The notes below the pieces were generated by a model. That model did not search any database. It saw only the letters and a program-made list of their open reading frames with translations, and was not told where the DNA came from. Positions 36,792-47,076 of a stretch of 64,000 nucleotides of DNA are shown in pieces. This DNA is from Duganella sacchari. Lineage in GTDB: Bacteria > Pseudomonadota > Gammaproteobacteria > Burkholderiales > Burkholderiaceae_D. Where the stretch lies: the NCBI RefSeq assembly GCF_900143065.1, contig NZ_FRCX01000003.1:248001-312000 (forward strand). The letters run 5' to 3'. A program made the translations under genes and the position numbers. Position 1 is the stretch's first letter. Each line of letters begins with the position of its first letter.

Positions 36792-38798
36792 TTATGCCGC
36801 CTTGAAGGCCAGCAGCGGCGCACCGTCTGCCACCTGGTCGCCGACGGCGTAGAGGATGTCGTCCACCACGCCGTCATGCGGGGCGGCGATGGTGTGTTCC
36901 ATCTTCATGGCTTCCATGATGACCAGTGCTTCACCCTTCTTCACTTCCTGGCCTTTGGTGGCAAGGACGGCGACTACTTTGCCGGGCATTGGTGCGGTGA
37001 GGCGGCCGCCTTCGGCTTCGGTTTCGCCGGCGTGCGCCATCGGGTCGTTCCAGGCCAGCTGGTAGTGCGCACCGTTGGCGTAGACGTGGAACATGTCGCC
37101 GTCGCGCAGCACGGTGCCGTGCGTGGCGGTGGCGCCCAGTTTGATGCTGTAATCGTTACCGTCACGCGCCGTCAGGCTCAGAGGCTGCGGTTGTTCGCTG
37201 CTGCTGGCGCTGAACAGCCAGTCCTCAGGGCGATAGGTGACGTAAGTGTCGTAAGCCGCACGCTCGTCGTTGAACGCAAGCTTGCGCGCGTAGGATTGGT
37301 TCATACGCCAGCCGCTGGTCTGCGCCCATGGGTCGGCGGCAGGTTTGCGTTCCGACGACAGCAGCGCGGTCGCGGCCAATGCCAGTGCGCTTGCCGGCGC
37401 CGCCTGTGCGGCCGGGAACAGGCTGTCATGGTTACGCTCGATGAGGCCCGTATCCAGATCGGCAGTGGCGAAGGCCTGGCCTTCCACCAGGCGTTTCAGG
37501 AAGGCGATGTTGCTGGCCAGGCCGACGATCTGGTACTGCGCCAGCGCTTGCGCCATGCGGGCCAGGGCCTGCTTGCGGTCCGCGCCCCATACGATCAGTT
37601 TGGCGATCATCGGATCGTAGAACGGCGAGATGGCATCGCCCTGGCGTACACCGGAGTCGATACGCACGCCGGCGGGTGCGTCAGCCACGCCGCCCAGTTC
37701 AAACGAGACGGCGCCTGGTGTGCCGAGATGGCGCAACGTGCCGATCGACGGCAGGAAGCCCTTTTCCGGATTCTCCGCGTAGATACGCGCTTCGATACTG
37801 TGACCGTTGATGGTCAGTTCGTGCTGCTGCTTCGGCAGCGGCTCGCCAGCGGCCACGCGCAGCTGCCATTCAACGAGGTCGGTGCCGGTGATCATTTCGG
37901 TCACCGGGTGTTCGACTTGCAGGCGGGTGTTCATCTCCATGAAGTAGAACGAACCGTCCTGGTTGGCGATGAACTCCACCGTGCCGGCGCCTACGTAGCC
38001 GACGGCGCGCGCGGCAGCGACTGCCGCCTCGCCCATCGCCGCGCGGCGTTCAGCGCTCATGCCGGGAGCTGGCGCTTCTTCCAGCACTTTCTGGTGACGG
38101 CGCTGCACCGAGCAGTCACGCTCAAACAGATAGATGCAGTTGCCGAGCGTGTCGGCAAATACCTGAATTTCAATGTGACGCGGACGCTGGAGGTATTTCT
38201 CCGCCAGCACCTTGTCGTCACCAAAAGAGCTGATCGCCTCGCGCTTGCAGGACGCCAGTGCATCCTTGAACTGCGCCGAATTTTCGATCACGCGCATGCC
38301 CTTGCCGCCGCCGCCGGCCGAAGCCTTCAGCAGTACCGGGTAGCCGATCTTGTCGGCTTGCGTGTGGAGGAAATCGGCATCCTGCTGCTCGCCGTGGTAG
38401 CCAGGAACCAGCGGCACATTGGCTTTTTCCATCAGCTGTTTTGCCGCCGACTTGGAGCCCATGGCGCGCATGGCCGATGCTGGCGGGCCAATGAATACCA
38501 GGCCTGCTTCGGCGCAGGCATCTGCAAACCCGGCGTTCTCGGACAGGAAGCCGTAGCCGGGATGGATGGCCTGCGCCCCAGTCGCCTTGGCGACAGCGAT
38601 GATCTTGTCGCCGCACAGATAGCTCTCTTTGGCGGCTGCGGGGCCGATCAGCACTGCTTCGTCGCACACGGCGACGTGCTTGGCGTTGGCGTCCGCTTCC
38701 GAATAGACGGCGACGGTCTTGATGCCCATGCGGCGTGCGGTAGCAGCGACACGGCAGGCGATTTCACCACGGTTGGCGATCAGAATTTTTGTAAACAT
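36792..38798 (-). CDS. liuD: methylcrotonyl-CoA carboxylase, biotin-containing alpha subunit
   Basis: A 668-residue subunit: biotin carboxylase (residues 1-450, FTKILIANRGEIACRV, glycine loop KASAGGGGKGMRV, FMEMNTRLQVEHPVTE), a linker domain, and a C-terminal biotinyl domain with the biotin lysine in EAMKMEHT. With the beta subunit at 44847 it carboxylates 3-methylcrotonyl-CoA in leucine degradation. Acyl-CoA carboxylases of this build can take other substrates; HMG-CoA lyase and the hydratase nearby support leucine. It follows bioB by 72 bp. Confidence 0.92.
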   Translation of the reverse strand: MFTKILIANRGEIACRVAATARRMGIKTVAVYSEADANAKHVAVCDEAVLIGPAAAKESYLCGDKIIAVAKATGAQAIHPGYGFLSENAGFADACAEAGLVFIGPPASAMRAMGSKSAAKQLMEKANVPLVPGYHGEQQDADFLHTQADKIGYPVLLKASAGGGGKGMRVIENSAQFKDALASCKREAISSFGDDKVLAEKYLQRPRHIEIQVFADTLGNCIYLFERDCSVQRRHQKVLEEAPAPGMSAERRAAMGEAAVAAARAVGYVGAGTVEFIANQDGSFYFMEMNTRLQVEHPVTEMITGTDLVEWQLRVAAGEPLPKQQHELTINGHSIEARIYAENPEKGFLPSIGTLRHLGTPGAVSFELGGVADAPAGVRIDSGVRQGDAISPFYDPMIAKLIVWGADRKQALARMAQALAQYQIVGLASNIAFLKRLVEGQAFATADLDTGLIERNHDSLFPAAQAAPASALALAATALLSSERKPAADPWAQTSGWRMNQSYARKLAFNDERAAYDTYVTYRPEDWLFSASSSEQPQPLSLTARDGNDYSIKLGATATHGTVLRDGDMFHVYANGAHYQLAWNDPMAHAGETEAEGGRLTAPMPGKVVAVLATKGQEVKKGEALVIMEAMKMEHTIAAPHDGVVDDILYAVGDQVADGAPLLAFKAA

Positions 38799-38870
38799 CG
38801 TCTCTCTCTTTGCAGCTTATTTTGTAAATTTGCTGGAAGTTTTTTTATCGTGACGTTCAGTGTGGCTGGA

Positions 38871-39917
38871 TCAGCAGCCGCACTGTTCTTTTTGTACCGA
38901 CTCCAGTACCGCACCGCGCGTACGCAGGCCCAGTTTCTCCAGCAGGGCGCGATCGTCGTTGGCTTCCGGGTTATCGGTGGTCAGCAGCTTGTCGCCGTAG
39001 AAGATCGAGTTGGCGCCGGCCATGAAGCACATGGCCTGAATCGCTTCGCCCAGTTCACGGCGGCCCGCCGACAGGCGCACGCGCGCTTTCGGCATGGTGA
39101 TACGCGCTACCGCGATGGTGCGGACGAATTCAAACGGGTCCAGACGGTCCATGCCGTACAGCGGCGTGCCTTCCACCTGCACCAGGTGGTTGATCGGCAC
39201 CGATTCCGGGTATGGATTCAGGTTGGCCAGCTGCGCGATCAGGCCGGCGCGCTGGTCGCGGGTTTCGCCCATGCCGATGATGCCGCCGCAGCAGATTTTC
39301 AGGCCGGCTTCACGCACGTGGCCCAGCGTATCCAGGCGGTCCTGATAGTCGCGGGTCGAGATCACGTTGTCGTAGAACTCGGGTGCGGTGTCCAGATTGT
39401 GGTTGTAGTAGTCCAGGCCCGCGTCTTTCAGGCGCTGCGCCTGGTGTTCTTCCAGCATGCCCAGCGTGGCGCAAGTTTCCAGACCCAGTGCCTTCACCGA
39501 GCGCACCATCTCTTCGACCTTGTCCATGTCGCGGTCTTTCGGGCTGCGCCATGCGGCGCCCATGCAGAAGCGGGTGGCGCCGTTGTCCTTGGCCTGCTTG
39601 GCCGCGTCCAGCACGGTGTCGATGTCCAGGATCTTCTTGGCTTCGACGCCGGTGTCGTAGCGTGCCGCTTGCGGGCAGTAGCCGCAGTCTTCTTCGCAGC
39701 CGCCGGTTTTAATCGACAGCAGCGTCGCCAGTTCCACGTCGCCATCCGGGAAGTTGGCGCGGTGGACTTGCTGTGCCTTGAACAGCAGATCGTTGAAAGA
39801 CAGTTCGTACAACGCCAGCACTTCTTCGCGCGGCCAGGTGGAGGCAGCAGGCGTGATCGGTGCCGTCGGGCGGTGCAGCGAAACGACTTTCGGTTCTTGC
39901 AGGATGTTCTGAGGCAT
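38871..39917 (-). CDS. bioB: biotin synthase
   Basis: Radical-SAM enzyme inserting sulfur into dethiobiotin. It has 348 residues with the cluster motif [12 protein letters not shown], then [27 protein letters not shown] and the C-terminal [2Fe-2S] arginine/cysteine region. The start at ATG 39917 (MPQNILQEP) has AAGGA upstream; an ATG seven codons earlier lacks one. It is the last of four contiguous bio genes and the next gene downstream encodes a biotin enzyme. Confidence 0.96.
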   Translation of the reverse strand: MPQNILQEPKVVSLHRPTAPITPAASTWPREEVLALYELSFNDLLFKAQQVHRANFPDGDVELATLLSIKTGGCEEDCGYCPQAARYDTGVEAKKILDIDTVLDAAKQAKDNGATRFCMGAAWRSPKDRDMDKVEEMVRSVKALGLETCATLGMLEEHQAQRLKDAGLDYYNHNLDTAPEFYDNVISTRDYQDRLDTLGHVREAGLKICCGGIIGMGETRDQRAGLIAQLANLNPYPESVPINHLVQVEGTPLYGMDRLDPFEFVRTIAVARITMPKARVRLSAGRRELGEAIQAMCFMAGANSIFYGDKLLTTDNPEANDDRALLEKLGLRTRGAVLESVQKEQCGC

Positions 39918-39934
39918 ACGGGTTCCTTCTTCGT

Positions 39935-40711
39935 TCAAATTGCGTTTGGCAGCGGCCAGTGAGGCAGCTGCGTAAAATCGATAAATTCAACGGCGGCGGC
40001 GGCGGCCGGCTGGTCCAGGCGCGGCACGCGGCCCAGCAGCGGCGCGGGGATGCGTTGCGCCAGCGCGGCGACGTTTTCGTCGGCGAAGGCCATGTCGGCC
40101 TGGGTTTCGTTGGCCACCCAGCCCACCAGCTTCAGGCCGCGCGCCAGGATGGCTTCCACCGTCAACAGTGCGTGGCTGATGCAGCCGAGGCGCAGGCCCA
40201 CCACCAGCACGACTGGCAGCGCCAGTTGTTCGGCCAGGTCGGCGGTATCAAATTCGTCATTCAGCGGCACGCGGAAGCCGCCCACGCCCTCCACCACCAC
40301 TGCATCCGAGGCGGCGTGGATTTCAACGTAGGCCGCCAGGATCGGCACCGGCGAAATGGTGATGCCTTCCAGTGCGCCAGCGATGTGCGGCGCGGCCGGT
40401 TCCTTCAACAGGAACGGCGTGGTGATCGATTGCGGCAGGTGGACATTGCCGGCGGCGGCCAGCTGGTCGCAATCGTCGTTGTGCCATGTGCCGTCAGCGC
40501 CCAGCTCGGCGCCCGCCGCGACGGGCTTCATGCCGCAGGCGCGCACGCCGCTCTGCACCAGTGCGTGCAGCATGGCGGAGGAAATCAGGGTCTTGCCGAT
40601 TTCGGTGTCGGTGCCGGTAACGAAGCAGCTGAAGCGCGGCGGTACGCCGCTGCTTGCACCTACCGGCTGCGTTTGTGGCGAGACTGCTAACACAGGATCG
40701 TCCAGGCTCAT
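39935..40711 (-). CDS. bioD: dethiobiotin synthetase
   Basis: ATP-dependent carboxylation of diaminopelargonate to dethiobiotin. It has 258 residues, slightly longer than usual (about 225-240) because of an N-terminal stretch of 28 residues before [12 protein letters not shown] (P-loop). KPVAAGAEL and [13 protein letters not shown] follow. It overlaps bioF by 4 bp and lies 17 bp before bioB. Confidence 0.95.
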   Translation of the reverse strand: MSLDDPVLAVSPQTQPVGASSGVPPRFSCFVTGTDTEIGKTLISSAMLHALVQSGVRACGMKPVAAGAELGADGTWHNDDCDQLAAAGNVHLPQSITTPFLLKEPAAPHIAGALEGITISPVPILAAYVEIHAASDAVVVEGVGGFRVPLNDEFDTADLAEQLALPVVLVVGLRLGCISHALLTVEAILARGLKLVGWVANETQADMAFADENVAALAQRIPAPLLGRVPRLDQPAAAAAVEFIDFTQLPHWPLPNAI

Positions 40712-41898
40712 TTGAAGTCCCTTTCCAATGCATTGATCGCAGTTATCAATTTTGCGACTTCCATGCCGCTATGTGCTGCGGACAGCGTAACGCGCAGACG
40801 CGAAGTGCCGGCCGCCACGGTGGGCGGGCGGATCGCGCCGACCCAGAAGCCCTGCTCGTACAAGGCGGCGCCCGCGCGCATGGTGACGCCATTATCGCCG
40901 ATCAGGATGGGCTGGATCGCCGTCTGCGAGGGCAGGCGCTGCCAGCGTTCCAGGCGCAGGCCATCGTCTAATTGTGCCACCAAAACCTTCAGGTGAGCGC
41001 GCCGCGTGCGGCCTTCCTCGCCTTCCAGCAGGTCGAGGCTGGTCAGCAGGGCATGCGCCAGCGCTGGCGGCTTGGCGGTGGTGAAAATGTAGGGGCGGGC
41101 TTTGTGGATCAGCGTTTCAATCACCGTTTCGTGCGCGGCGACGAACGCGCCGCTGACGCCCGCGGCCTTGCCCAGGGTGCCCATGTAGACCAGGTAGGGT
41201 GAGCGCAGGTTGAAGTGTTCCAGGGCGCCGTGGCCGTTCTCGCCCAGCGTGCCGAAGCCGTGGGCGTCGTCCACCACCAGCCAGGCGTTGTACTGCTCGC
41301 ACAGGGCCAGCAATTGCGGCAGCGGTGCGAGGTTGCCGTCCATGCTGAACACGCTGTCGGTGACCACGACTTTGGTGGCGGCCTTGCTGGCTTTGAGCAG
41401 TTCTTCCAGCGCTTGCAGATCGGCGTGCGGGTAGACGTAGGCCTTGACGCGCGACAGGCGGACGCCATCGATCAGAGAAGCGTGGTTCAGCTGTTCGGAG
41501 AAGATTTCTGCATCCTTGTCGCCAGCGGTCAGGCCGGTGATGACCGCCAGGTTGGCCATGTAGCCGGTGCAGAAGCTGAGCGCGCGGGGCTGCTCGAGGT
41601 GCGCGCCGACGAATTGCGCCAGCCGCTCTTCCAGCATTGCGTGGGCGCGGCTATGGCCGCTAATCAGCGGCGCGGCGCCGCTGCCGACGCCGTAGATCGC
41701 CGCGCCTTCCTGCAGCGCGAGTTTGATCTTGCGGTGGTTGGCCAGGCCCAGATAGTCGTTGGTGCAGAAGGCCAGCAGTTCGCGGCCGCCGACATTAAGG
41801 CGCGGGCCGCATGGCGTGTCCACCGTGCGGCGCTTGCGTATCAGTTGATGGTCTTCCAGCGTGTGCAGCTGTTGCTGGAGTTGTTTGAGCAGTTCCAT
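40708..41898 (-). CDS. bioF: 8-amino-7-oxononanoate synthase
   Basis: PLP enzyme condensing pimeloyl-ACP (or CoA) with alanine. It has 396 residues with [35 protein letters not shown] and the PLP lysine in [15 protein letters not shown]. It lies 2 bp after bioA and overlaps bioD (ATGA), within one transcript. Confidence 0.96.
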   Translation of the reverse strand: MELLKQLQQQLHTLEDHQLIRKRRTVDTPCGPRLNVGGRELLAFCTNDYLGLANHRKIKLALQEGAAIYGVGSGAAPLISGHSRAHAMLEERLAQFVGAHLEQPRALSFCTGYMANLAVITGLTAGDKDAEIFSEQLNHASLIDGVRLSRVKAYVYPHADLQALEELLKASKAATKVVVTDSVFSMDGNLAPLPQLLALCEQYNAWLVVDDAHGFGTLGENGHGALEHFNLRSPYLVYMGTLGKAAGVSGAFVAAHETVIETLIHKARPYIFTTAKPPALAHALLTSLDLLEGEEGRTRRAHLKVLVAQLDDGLRLERWQRLPSQTAIQPILIGDNGVTMRAGAALYEQGFWVGAIRPPTVAAGTSRLRVTLSAAHSGMEVAKLITAINALERDFK

Positions 41899-41900
41899 CG

Positions 41901-43229
41901 TCAGCCCGCCATCACTTGATTGAACACGGCCAGCGTGTTGGCGGCGAGGCCGTCGATTTCCTCGTCGCTGAGGATGTACGGCGGCATCATGTAGACGGTG
42001 GAACCGATAGGACGCATCAGCAGTTCGTGCTCGGTTGCGGTGGCGAAGAAGCGGCGCGAGAAGTCTTTCGGTGCATCGATGGCGTCGAAGGCCCAGATCA
42101 TGCCGCGCTGGCGGAAGTTGCGCACCTGGTCGTGCTGCGCCAGCGGTTGCAGCGCTTTGGTCAGGCGCTCCGCTTTTACACGGTTGGTGTTCAGCACATC
42201 ATCTTCTTCGAAGATTTGCAGCGTCGCCAGTGCGGCGCGGCAGGCCAGCGGACTGCCGGTGTAAGAGTGCGAGTGCAGGAAGCCGCGCGTGACGTCGTTG
42301 CTGTAGAAGGCCTGGTAGATTTCATCGCGCGTCATCACCAGCGACAGTGGCAGGTAGCCGCCGCTGATGCCTTTCGACAGGCACAGGAAGTCCGGCCACA
42401 CCTTGGCCTGTTCGCAGGCGAAGAAAGTGCCGGTACGGCCGCAGCCGACGGCGATTTCGTCGAGGATCAGGTGGACCTTGTGCTGGTCGCACAGTGCGCG
42501 CACCAGTTGCAGGTACAGCGGGTCGTGCATGGCCATGCCGGTGGCGCATTGCACCAGCGGCTCGATGATGATGGCGGCAATCCTGTCGCCACGTTCGATG
42601 AACAGGCGTTCGACATCGGCGGCAGCGCGGCGGGCGACATCGGCAGCCGTTTCGCCTTCTGCGGCGGTGCGCGCGTCCGGCGACATTACGGTCTGCGAGG
42701 CGCGCAGCAGCGGGCCGTAGGCGTCCTTGAACAGGGCGACGTCGGTGACAGCCAGGGCGCCGATGGTTTCGCCGTGGTAGCTGCCTTTGAGGCAGACGAA
42801 TTCCTGCTTGTCCGTATGGCCGTGGTTGCGCCACGAGTGGAAGCTCATCTTGAGCGCGATTTCAACGGCGGAGGCGCCATCACTGGCGTAGAAGCTGTGG
42901 CCCAGCACATGGCCGGTCAGCGCGGATAATTTTTCCGACAGTTCAATCACCGGTTCGTGCGTGAAGCCGGCGAGCATGGCGTGTTCCAGCGTGTCCAGCT
43001 GGTCTTTCAGGGCCGCGTTGATGCGCGGGTTGGCATGGCCGAACAGGTTCACCCACCAGGAGCTGATGGCGTCCAGGTAGCGGCGACCTTCGTGGTCGTA
43101 CAGCCATGCGCCTTTGCCCCGGCTGACGGGGATCAAAGGGATGGTTTCGTGGTGCTGCATCTGGGTGCACGGATGCCATACGCTGCGCAGGCTACGCGCG
43201 ACCCAGTCGCTTTGTGTCTTCAATTCCAA
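41901..43229 (-). CDS. bioA: adenosylmethionine-8-amino-7-oxononanoate aminotransferase
   Basis: PLP aminotransferase using SAM as amino donor. About 442 residues with SVWHPCTQMQHHE, SSWWVNLFGHANPRI, ILDEIAVGCGRTG and the PLP lysine in FLCLSKGISGGYLPLS. No ATG is available: GTG at 43244 lies inside a repeat and has no ribosome site, while TTG at 43229 (reading MELKTQSDW) has GGAG 5 bp upstream, so I use the TTG. It is first of the bioA-F-D-B run, directly after the liuC hydratase gene. Confidence 0.94.
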   Translation of the reverse strand: MELKTQSDWVARSLRSVWHPCTQMQHHETIPLIPVSRGKGAWLYDHEGRRYLDAISSWWVNLFGHANPRINAALKDQLDTLEHAMLAGFTHEPVIELSEKLSALTGHVLGHSFYASDGASAVEIALKMSFHSWRNHGHTDKQEFVCLKGSYHGETIGALAVTDVALFKDAYGPLLRASQTVMSPDARTAAEGETAADVARRAAADVERLFIERGDRIAAIIIEPLVQCATGMAMHDPLYLQLVRALCDQHKVHLILDEIAVGCGRTGTFFACEQAKVWPDFLCLSKGISGGYLPLSLVMTRDEIYQAFYSNDVTRGFLHSHSYTGSPLACRAALATLQIFEEDDVLNTNRVKAERLTKALQPLAQHDQVRNFRQRGMIWAFDAIDAPKDFSRRFFATATEHELLMRPIGSTVYMMPPYILSDEEIDGLAANTLAVFNQVMAG

Positions 43230-43243
43230 AACTGCTCCTATCA

Positions 43244-43271
43244 CGTCATTCCCGCGCAGGCGGGGACGACG
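43244..43271. repeat. REP-like palindromic element
   Basis: CGTCATTCCCGCGCAGGCGG followed by GGACGACG contains a CCCGC-GCAG-GCGGG hairpin. It matches the widespread 'GTCATTCCCGCG' class of extragenic palindromes in proteobacteria. It sits 2 bp after the liuC stop, in the only gap between liuC and bioA. Confidence 0.6.
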
Positions 43272-43273
43272 GG

Positions 43274-44062
43274 TTAACTATTCAACCAGGCAGGCTTTCT
43301 CTTCTCAAGGAAGGAAGCTACACCTTCGCGCCCCTGGTCGGAGGCGCGGATTTGTGCGATGCGTTCGGCCGTATCGGCCAGCAGCGCATCGTCGACTTCT
43401 TGCCCGGCCACCTCGCGCACCAGCACTTTGGCTTGCTGCACGGCGTTCGGGCTGTTGTTGACCAGTGCCTTGACGATTTCCGCCACCTTGGCGTCCAGCG
43501 TATCGGCTGTCACGACTTCGTGGGCGAAGCCGATCCGCAGCGCTTCCTGCGCGCCGAAACGTTCGGCCGTCAGGAAGTAGCGGCGCGAGGCGTTTTCGCC
43601 CATGGCCTTGATGACGTAAGGCGAAATGGTGGCGGGGATCAGGCCCAGTTTTACTTCGCTCAGACAGAAATTGGCCTCCTCGACCGCGACGATGATGTCG
43701 CACGCGGCCACCAGGCCCATGCCGCCGGCGTAGCAATCGCCCTGCACCTTGGCCACCACGGGCTTGGGGCAAAGGTAGATTGTACGCAGCATCTCCGCCA
43801 GATGCAGAGCGTCGGCGTGGTTTTCGGCGTGCGTGTAGCCCGCCATTTTTTTCATCCAGTTCAAATCGGCGCCGGCGCAGAAGGCCGGGCCGTTCGCCGC
43901 CAGCACAATCGCGCGCAGGCCGGCATCTTCACCGAGCTCGCTGAAGGCTTGCTTAATCTCGGCGATGGTGGTTTCGTTGAAGGCGTTGCGCACGTCGGGA
44001 CGGTTCAGCGTCACGGTGCCGATGCGGCCTTCGCGGGTAATGGTCAGAGTCGTAAAGGCCAT
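43274..44062 (-). CDS. liuC: methylglutaconyl-CoA hydratase (enoyl-CoA hydratase family)
   Basis: A 262-residue crotonase-fold protein. The oxyanion-hole segments are NGPAFCAGADLNWMKKMAGY and GDCYAGGMGLVAACDIIVA, with the acidic catalytic region KLGLIPATISPYVI. Between the two methylcrotonyl-CoA carboxylase genes and HMG-CoA lyase, its substrate is most likely 3-methylglutaconyl-CoA. ATG 44062 with AAGGA is used; an in-frame TTG lies two codons upstream. Confidence 0.9.
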   Translation of the reverse strand: MAFTTLTITREGRIGTVTLNRPDVRNAFNETTIAEIKQAFSELGEDAGLRAIVLAANGPAFCAGADLNWMKKMAGYTHAENHADALHLAEMLRTIYLCPKPVVAKVQGDCYAGGMGLVAACDIIVAVEEANFCLSEVKLGLIPATISPYVIKAMGENASRRYFLTAERFGAQEALRIGFAHEVVTADTLDAKVAEIVKALVNNSPNAVQQAKVLVREVAGQEVDDALLADTAERIAQIRASDQGREGVASFLEKRKPAWLNS

Positions 44063-44064
44063 GT

Positions 44065-44832
44065 TCAATCCTTGTACTTGATTTCAGTCGGCATTCCGAC
44101 AGACTTCAGAAAACGTTCCGTCTCGGGCCACCAGATGGCAACGCCTGCGGGGCTGGAGACCATCCCGTGGGCGTCCTTTTTGAACGGCCCATACGCCACC
44201 AGCTGCGCCTTGCCGCCTGCGCTGGTGTAGGCCTTGTACATATCGGCCGCCAGCGTGGGACCAAAGTGCGTATCGTTGGCGCCGTAGAACCACAGGCTCG
44301 GTATCGTGCTGCTTCCGCCGTAGGCCTTGAAGGCATCGACCAGGGCGCCTTGCCAGTCGCAATGCGAACGGCTGTTCACGCCGCCCGCGAAGTTGATGAT
44401 GCCGCGCACACCGGCGATCTTGTGGCTGCCGGCTGCAATCGCCGTCAGCCCGCCATGCGACTGGCCGGCGATGATGACGTGGTCCTGATCGGCCCACGGC
44501 TGCTTCATCACATAGTCCATCGCAAAGAACAGCGAATTGGCTTGCTGTTCGCCGTTGTTCTTTGCGTCGCAGTGCGAGTTGACATAGGTGCCGCCGGAAC
44601 CGGCGAAGCCCATCCGCATCGGGATCACCACAACGTAACCGCGCTTGACGAACTCCTTGCTCACCACCGGGAAGGTGGCGCGCGGCTGCTGGTGCGCGTC
44701 GCCGCCATCCTTACCGTGGTTCATGAACAGCACCGGAAACGGACCGGCGCCTGGCGGCTTGTAAATCGTGGTTTGCAGCGTGATCTGCGCACCGCCGATA
44801 TTGGCCGGAACATCGACGACTTGTTCAACCAT
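44065..44832 (-). CDS. dienelactone hydrolase-like alpha/beta hydrolase
   Basis: A 255-residue alpha/beta hydrolase with the nucleophile elbow GQSHGG (serine), and later acid and histidine regions (FYGANDTHFG, KKDAHGM). No signal peptide is present. The FMNHGKDGGDAHQQPRA region supplies the oxyanion hole. It lies between the carboxylase beta gene (14 bp) and liuC (2 bp), so it is in the operon, perhaps as an acyl-CoA or ester hydrolase; no substrate can be named. Confidence 0.82.
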   Translation of the reverse strand: MVEQVVDVPANIGGAQITLQTTIYKPPGAGPFPVLFMNHGKDGGDAHQQPRATFPVVSKEFVKRGYVVVIPMRMGFAGSGGTYVNSHCDAKNNGEQQANSLFFAMDYVMKQPWADQDHVIIAGQSHGGLTAIAAGSHKIAGVRGIINFAGGVNSRSHCDWQGALVDAFKAYGGSSTIPSLWFYGANDTHFGPTLAADMYKAYTSAGGKAQLVAYGPFKKDAHGMVSSPAGVAIWWPETERFLKSVGMPTEIKYKD

Positions 44833-44846
44833 GCTGCAATCTCCGC

Positions 44847-46454
44847 TTACATCCGGAAGACACCGAACCTGGTGTCTTCAATTTCCGCATTCAGCGCGGC
44901 GGACAGGCCGAGGCCCAGCACCATGCGCGTGTCGGCCGGATCGATTACGCCGTCATCCCACAGGCGCGCGGTGGCGTAGTAAGGGTGGCCCTGGTGTTCG
45001 TACTGCTCCTTGATCGGCTGCTTGAACGCGGCTTCCTCTTCGGCCGACCACGCGCCGCCCTTGCCTTCAATACCATCGCGCTTCACGGTGGCCAGCACCG
45101 ATGCCGCCTGGTCGCCGCCCATCACCGAGATGCGCGCGTTAGGCCACATCCACATGAAGCGCGGCGAGAACGCGCGGCCGCACATGCCGTAGTTGCCGGC
45201 ACCGAAGCTGCCGCCGATGATGACGGTGAACTTGGGTACGGCGGCAGTCGCCACGGCCGTCACCATCTTGGCGCCGTTACGGGCGATGCCTTCGTTTTCG
45301 TATTTGCGGCCGACCATGAAGCCGGTGATATTTTGCAGGAACACCAGCGGGATCTTGCGCTGCGCGCACAGCTCGATGAAGTGCGTACCTTTCAGCGCCG
45401 ACTCCGAGAACAGGATGCCGTTGTTGGCGATGATGCCAACCTTCATGCCGAAGATGTGGGCGAAGCCGCACACCAGCGTGGTGCCGTAGCGCGCCTTGAA
45501 TTCATCGAACTCGCTGCCGTCAACGATGCGGGCGATTACTTCGCGCACGTCGAAAGGCTTGCGCGTATCGACCGGAATCACGCCATACAGCTCGGAGGCG
45601 GCATACACAGGTTCCACCGGCGCGCGCTGCTCGCCCTGTTGCGGCTTGGTGCGGTTCAGGTTCGAGACGATGGTGCGGGCCAGCGACAATGCATGCAGAT
45701 CGTTCTGCGCCAGATGGTCGGCCACGCCGGACAGGCGCGTGTGCACATCGCCGCCGCCCAGGTCTTCCGCCGTCACTACCTCGCCGGTGGCTGCCTTCAC
45801 CAGCGGCGGGCCGCCGAGGAAGATGGTGCCCTGCTCCTTGACGATGATGGACTCGTCGCTCATCGCCGGCACGTAAGCGCCGCCGGCGGTGCAAGAGCCC
45901 ATCACCACGGCGATCTGCGGAATACCCTTGGCCGACAGGTTGGCCTGGTTGTAGAAGATGCGGCCGAAGTGGTCGCGGTCCGGGAATACATCATCCTGAT
46001 TCGGCAGGTTGGCGCCGCCCGAGTCCACGAGGTAGATGCACGGCAGATTATTCTGGTCAGCGATTTCCTGCGCGCGCAGGTGCTTCTTCACCGTCATCGG
46101 ATAGTAGGTGCCGCCCTTGACGGTGGCGTCGTTACAGACGATCACGCACTCCTGGCCCGCCACGCGGCCGATGCCGGTGATGATGCCGGCCGCCGGCGCC
46201 GCATCGTCATACATGGCGTAGGCCGCCATCTGCGACAGTTCAAGGAAAGGCGTGCCGGGATCGAGCAGCATCTGCACACGGTCGCGCGGCAGCAGCTTGC
46301 CGCGGGCGACGTGCTTGGCCGACGCCGCCTCACCACCGCCCAGCGCGATCTTGGCGATCTTGTCGCGCAAATCGTCGACGACAGCCTGCATGGCAGCGAC
46401 ATTGGCTTTGAAATCCTCGCTGCGGGGATTGAGTTTGCTTTCGATCTGCGGCAT
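44847..46454 (-). CDS. liuB: methylcrotonyl-CoA carboxylase beta (carboxyltransferase) subunit
   Basis: A 535-residue carboxyltransferase that moves CO2 from biotin to 3-methylcrotonyl-CoA. It has the features of the family: [64 protein letters not shown] and [19 protein letters not shown]. It is the first gene of the minus-strand leucine/biotin cluster. Isovaleryl-CoA dehydrogenase (liuA) and the usual liuR regulator are not in the window. Confidence 0.94.
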   Translation of the reverse strand: MPQIESKLNPRSEDFKANVAAMQAVVDDLRDKIAKIALGGGEAASAKHVARGKLLPRDRVQMLLDPGTPFLELSQMAAYAMYDDAAPAAGIITGIGRVAGQECVIVCNDATVKGGTYYPMTVKKHLRAQEIADQNNLPCIYLVDSGGANLPNQDDVFPDRDHFGRIFYNQANLSAKGIPQIAVVMGSCTAGGAYVPAMSDESIIVKEQGTIFLGGPPLVKAATGEVVTAEDLGGGDVHTRLSGVADHLAQNDLHALSLARTIVSNLNRTKPQQGEQRAPVEPVYAASELYGVIPVDTRKPFDVREVIARIVDGSEFDEFKARYGTTLVCGFAHIFGMKVGIIANNGILFSESALKGTHFIELCAQRKIPLVFLQNITGFMVGRKYENEGIARNGAKMVTAVATAAVPKFTVIIGGSFGAGNYGMCGRAFSPRFMWMWPNARISVMGGDQAASVLATVKRDGIEGKGGAWSAEEEAAFKQPIKEQYEHQGHPYYATARLWDDGVIDPADTRMVLGLGLSAALNAEIEDTRFGVFRM

Positions 46455-46471
46455 TGCTTTTCCTTTATCTT

Positions 46472-46909
46472 TTATTCTGGAAAACTACCGTCAACGTAAA
46501 ACCAGCGCAGGTCTCCTCCTTCTGCTGGCTCGCGTACGAAACTGCTGATTTCGTGCAGGCGCTGCGCCCGGCCATTGATCTTGAACCGGGCCACAAATTC
46601 CACCGTATCCTGGGTCAGGCCGGCATCATCTGCTTTACGTTGACGTAAACGTAAAGCAGATTTTACCTCAAGTCCCAGCCATTGCACCTTTTCCTCTTCA
46701 CTCATGATGGGTTCGGTCGGCCGGGTGCTGGCATGCCAGGTGGCCAGCAGGTAGGGCTCGTTGCGCTGGCCGTAGGCGGTATAGCGCGAACGCATCAGTG
46801 CTTCAGCGGTCGGGGCAATGGCAGTACCATCGATATACGGGCCGCAGCAGGTGGCGAGGGATGGGCCGCCGCACGGGCAGCCGGCGGGCGGGGAGGACTT
46901 CTTGGACAT
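46472..46909 (-). CDS. ychJ: YchJ family protein with SEC-C zinc motif
   Basis: A 145-residue protein with an N-terminal Cys-rich SEC-C-like motif ([16 protein letters not shown]) and the YchJ NTF2-like domain ([32 protein letters not shown] ... [25 protein letters not shown]). Function not established. The start [14 protein letters not shown] at 46909 is used. It is close to liuB but probably not part of that pathway. Confidence 0.88.
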   Translation of the reverse strand: MSKKSSPPAGCPCGGPSLATCCGPYIDGTAIAPTAEALMRSRYTAYGQRNEPYLLATWHASTRPTEPIMSEEEKVQWLGLEVKSALRLRQRKADDAGLTQDTVEFVARFKINGRAQRLHEISSFVREPAEGGDLRWFYVDGSFPE

Positions 46910-47076
46910 GGTCGGGACAGTCGAGTCTGGTGATGCAAACCCCGCATTATCCGCCAAATAAGCGCACTTCGCCGATGTCGCGTTATGCTACATGTATAAA
47001 TATTGTTAGTTCATACCTCGTTATGCGTACACCGTTTTTCGCATCGCTATTACACTAGAGGTGTGAGGAGAATTGA

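Noticed and set aside
36876..39962. A plus-strand open frame of about 1000 codons opposite liuD and bioB
   Set aside because: Same kind of GC-rich shadow; the minus strand encodes complete, motif-bearing enzymes here.
46910..47076. Inverted pieces (GTAT ... ATAC, ACAC ... GTGT) before the GntR gene as its operator
   Set aside because: Arms are only 4 bp and neither matches the known NagR/HutC operator pattern, so I do not annotate a site.
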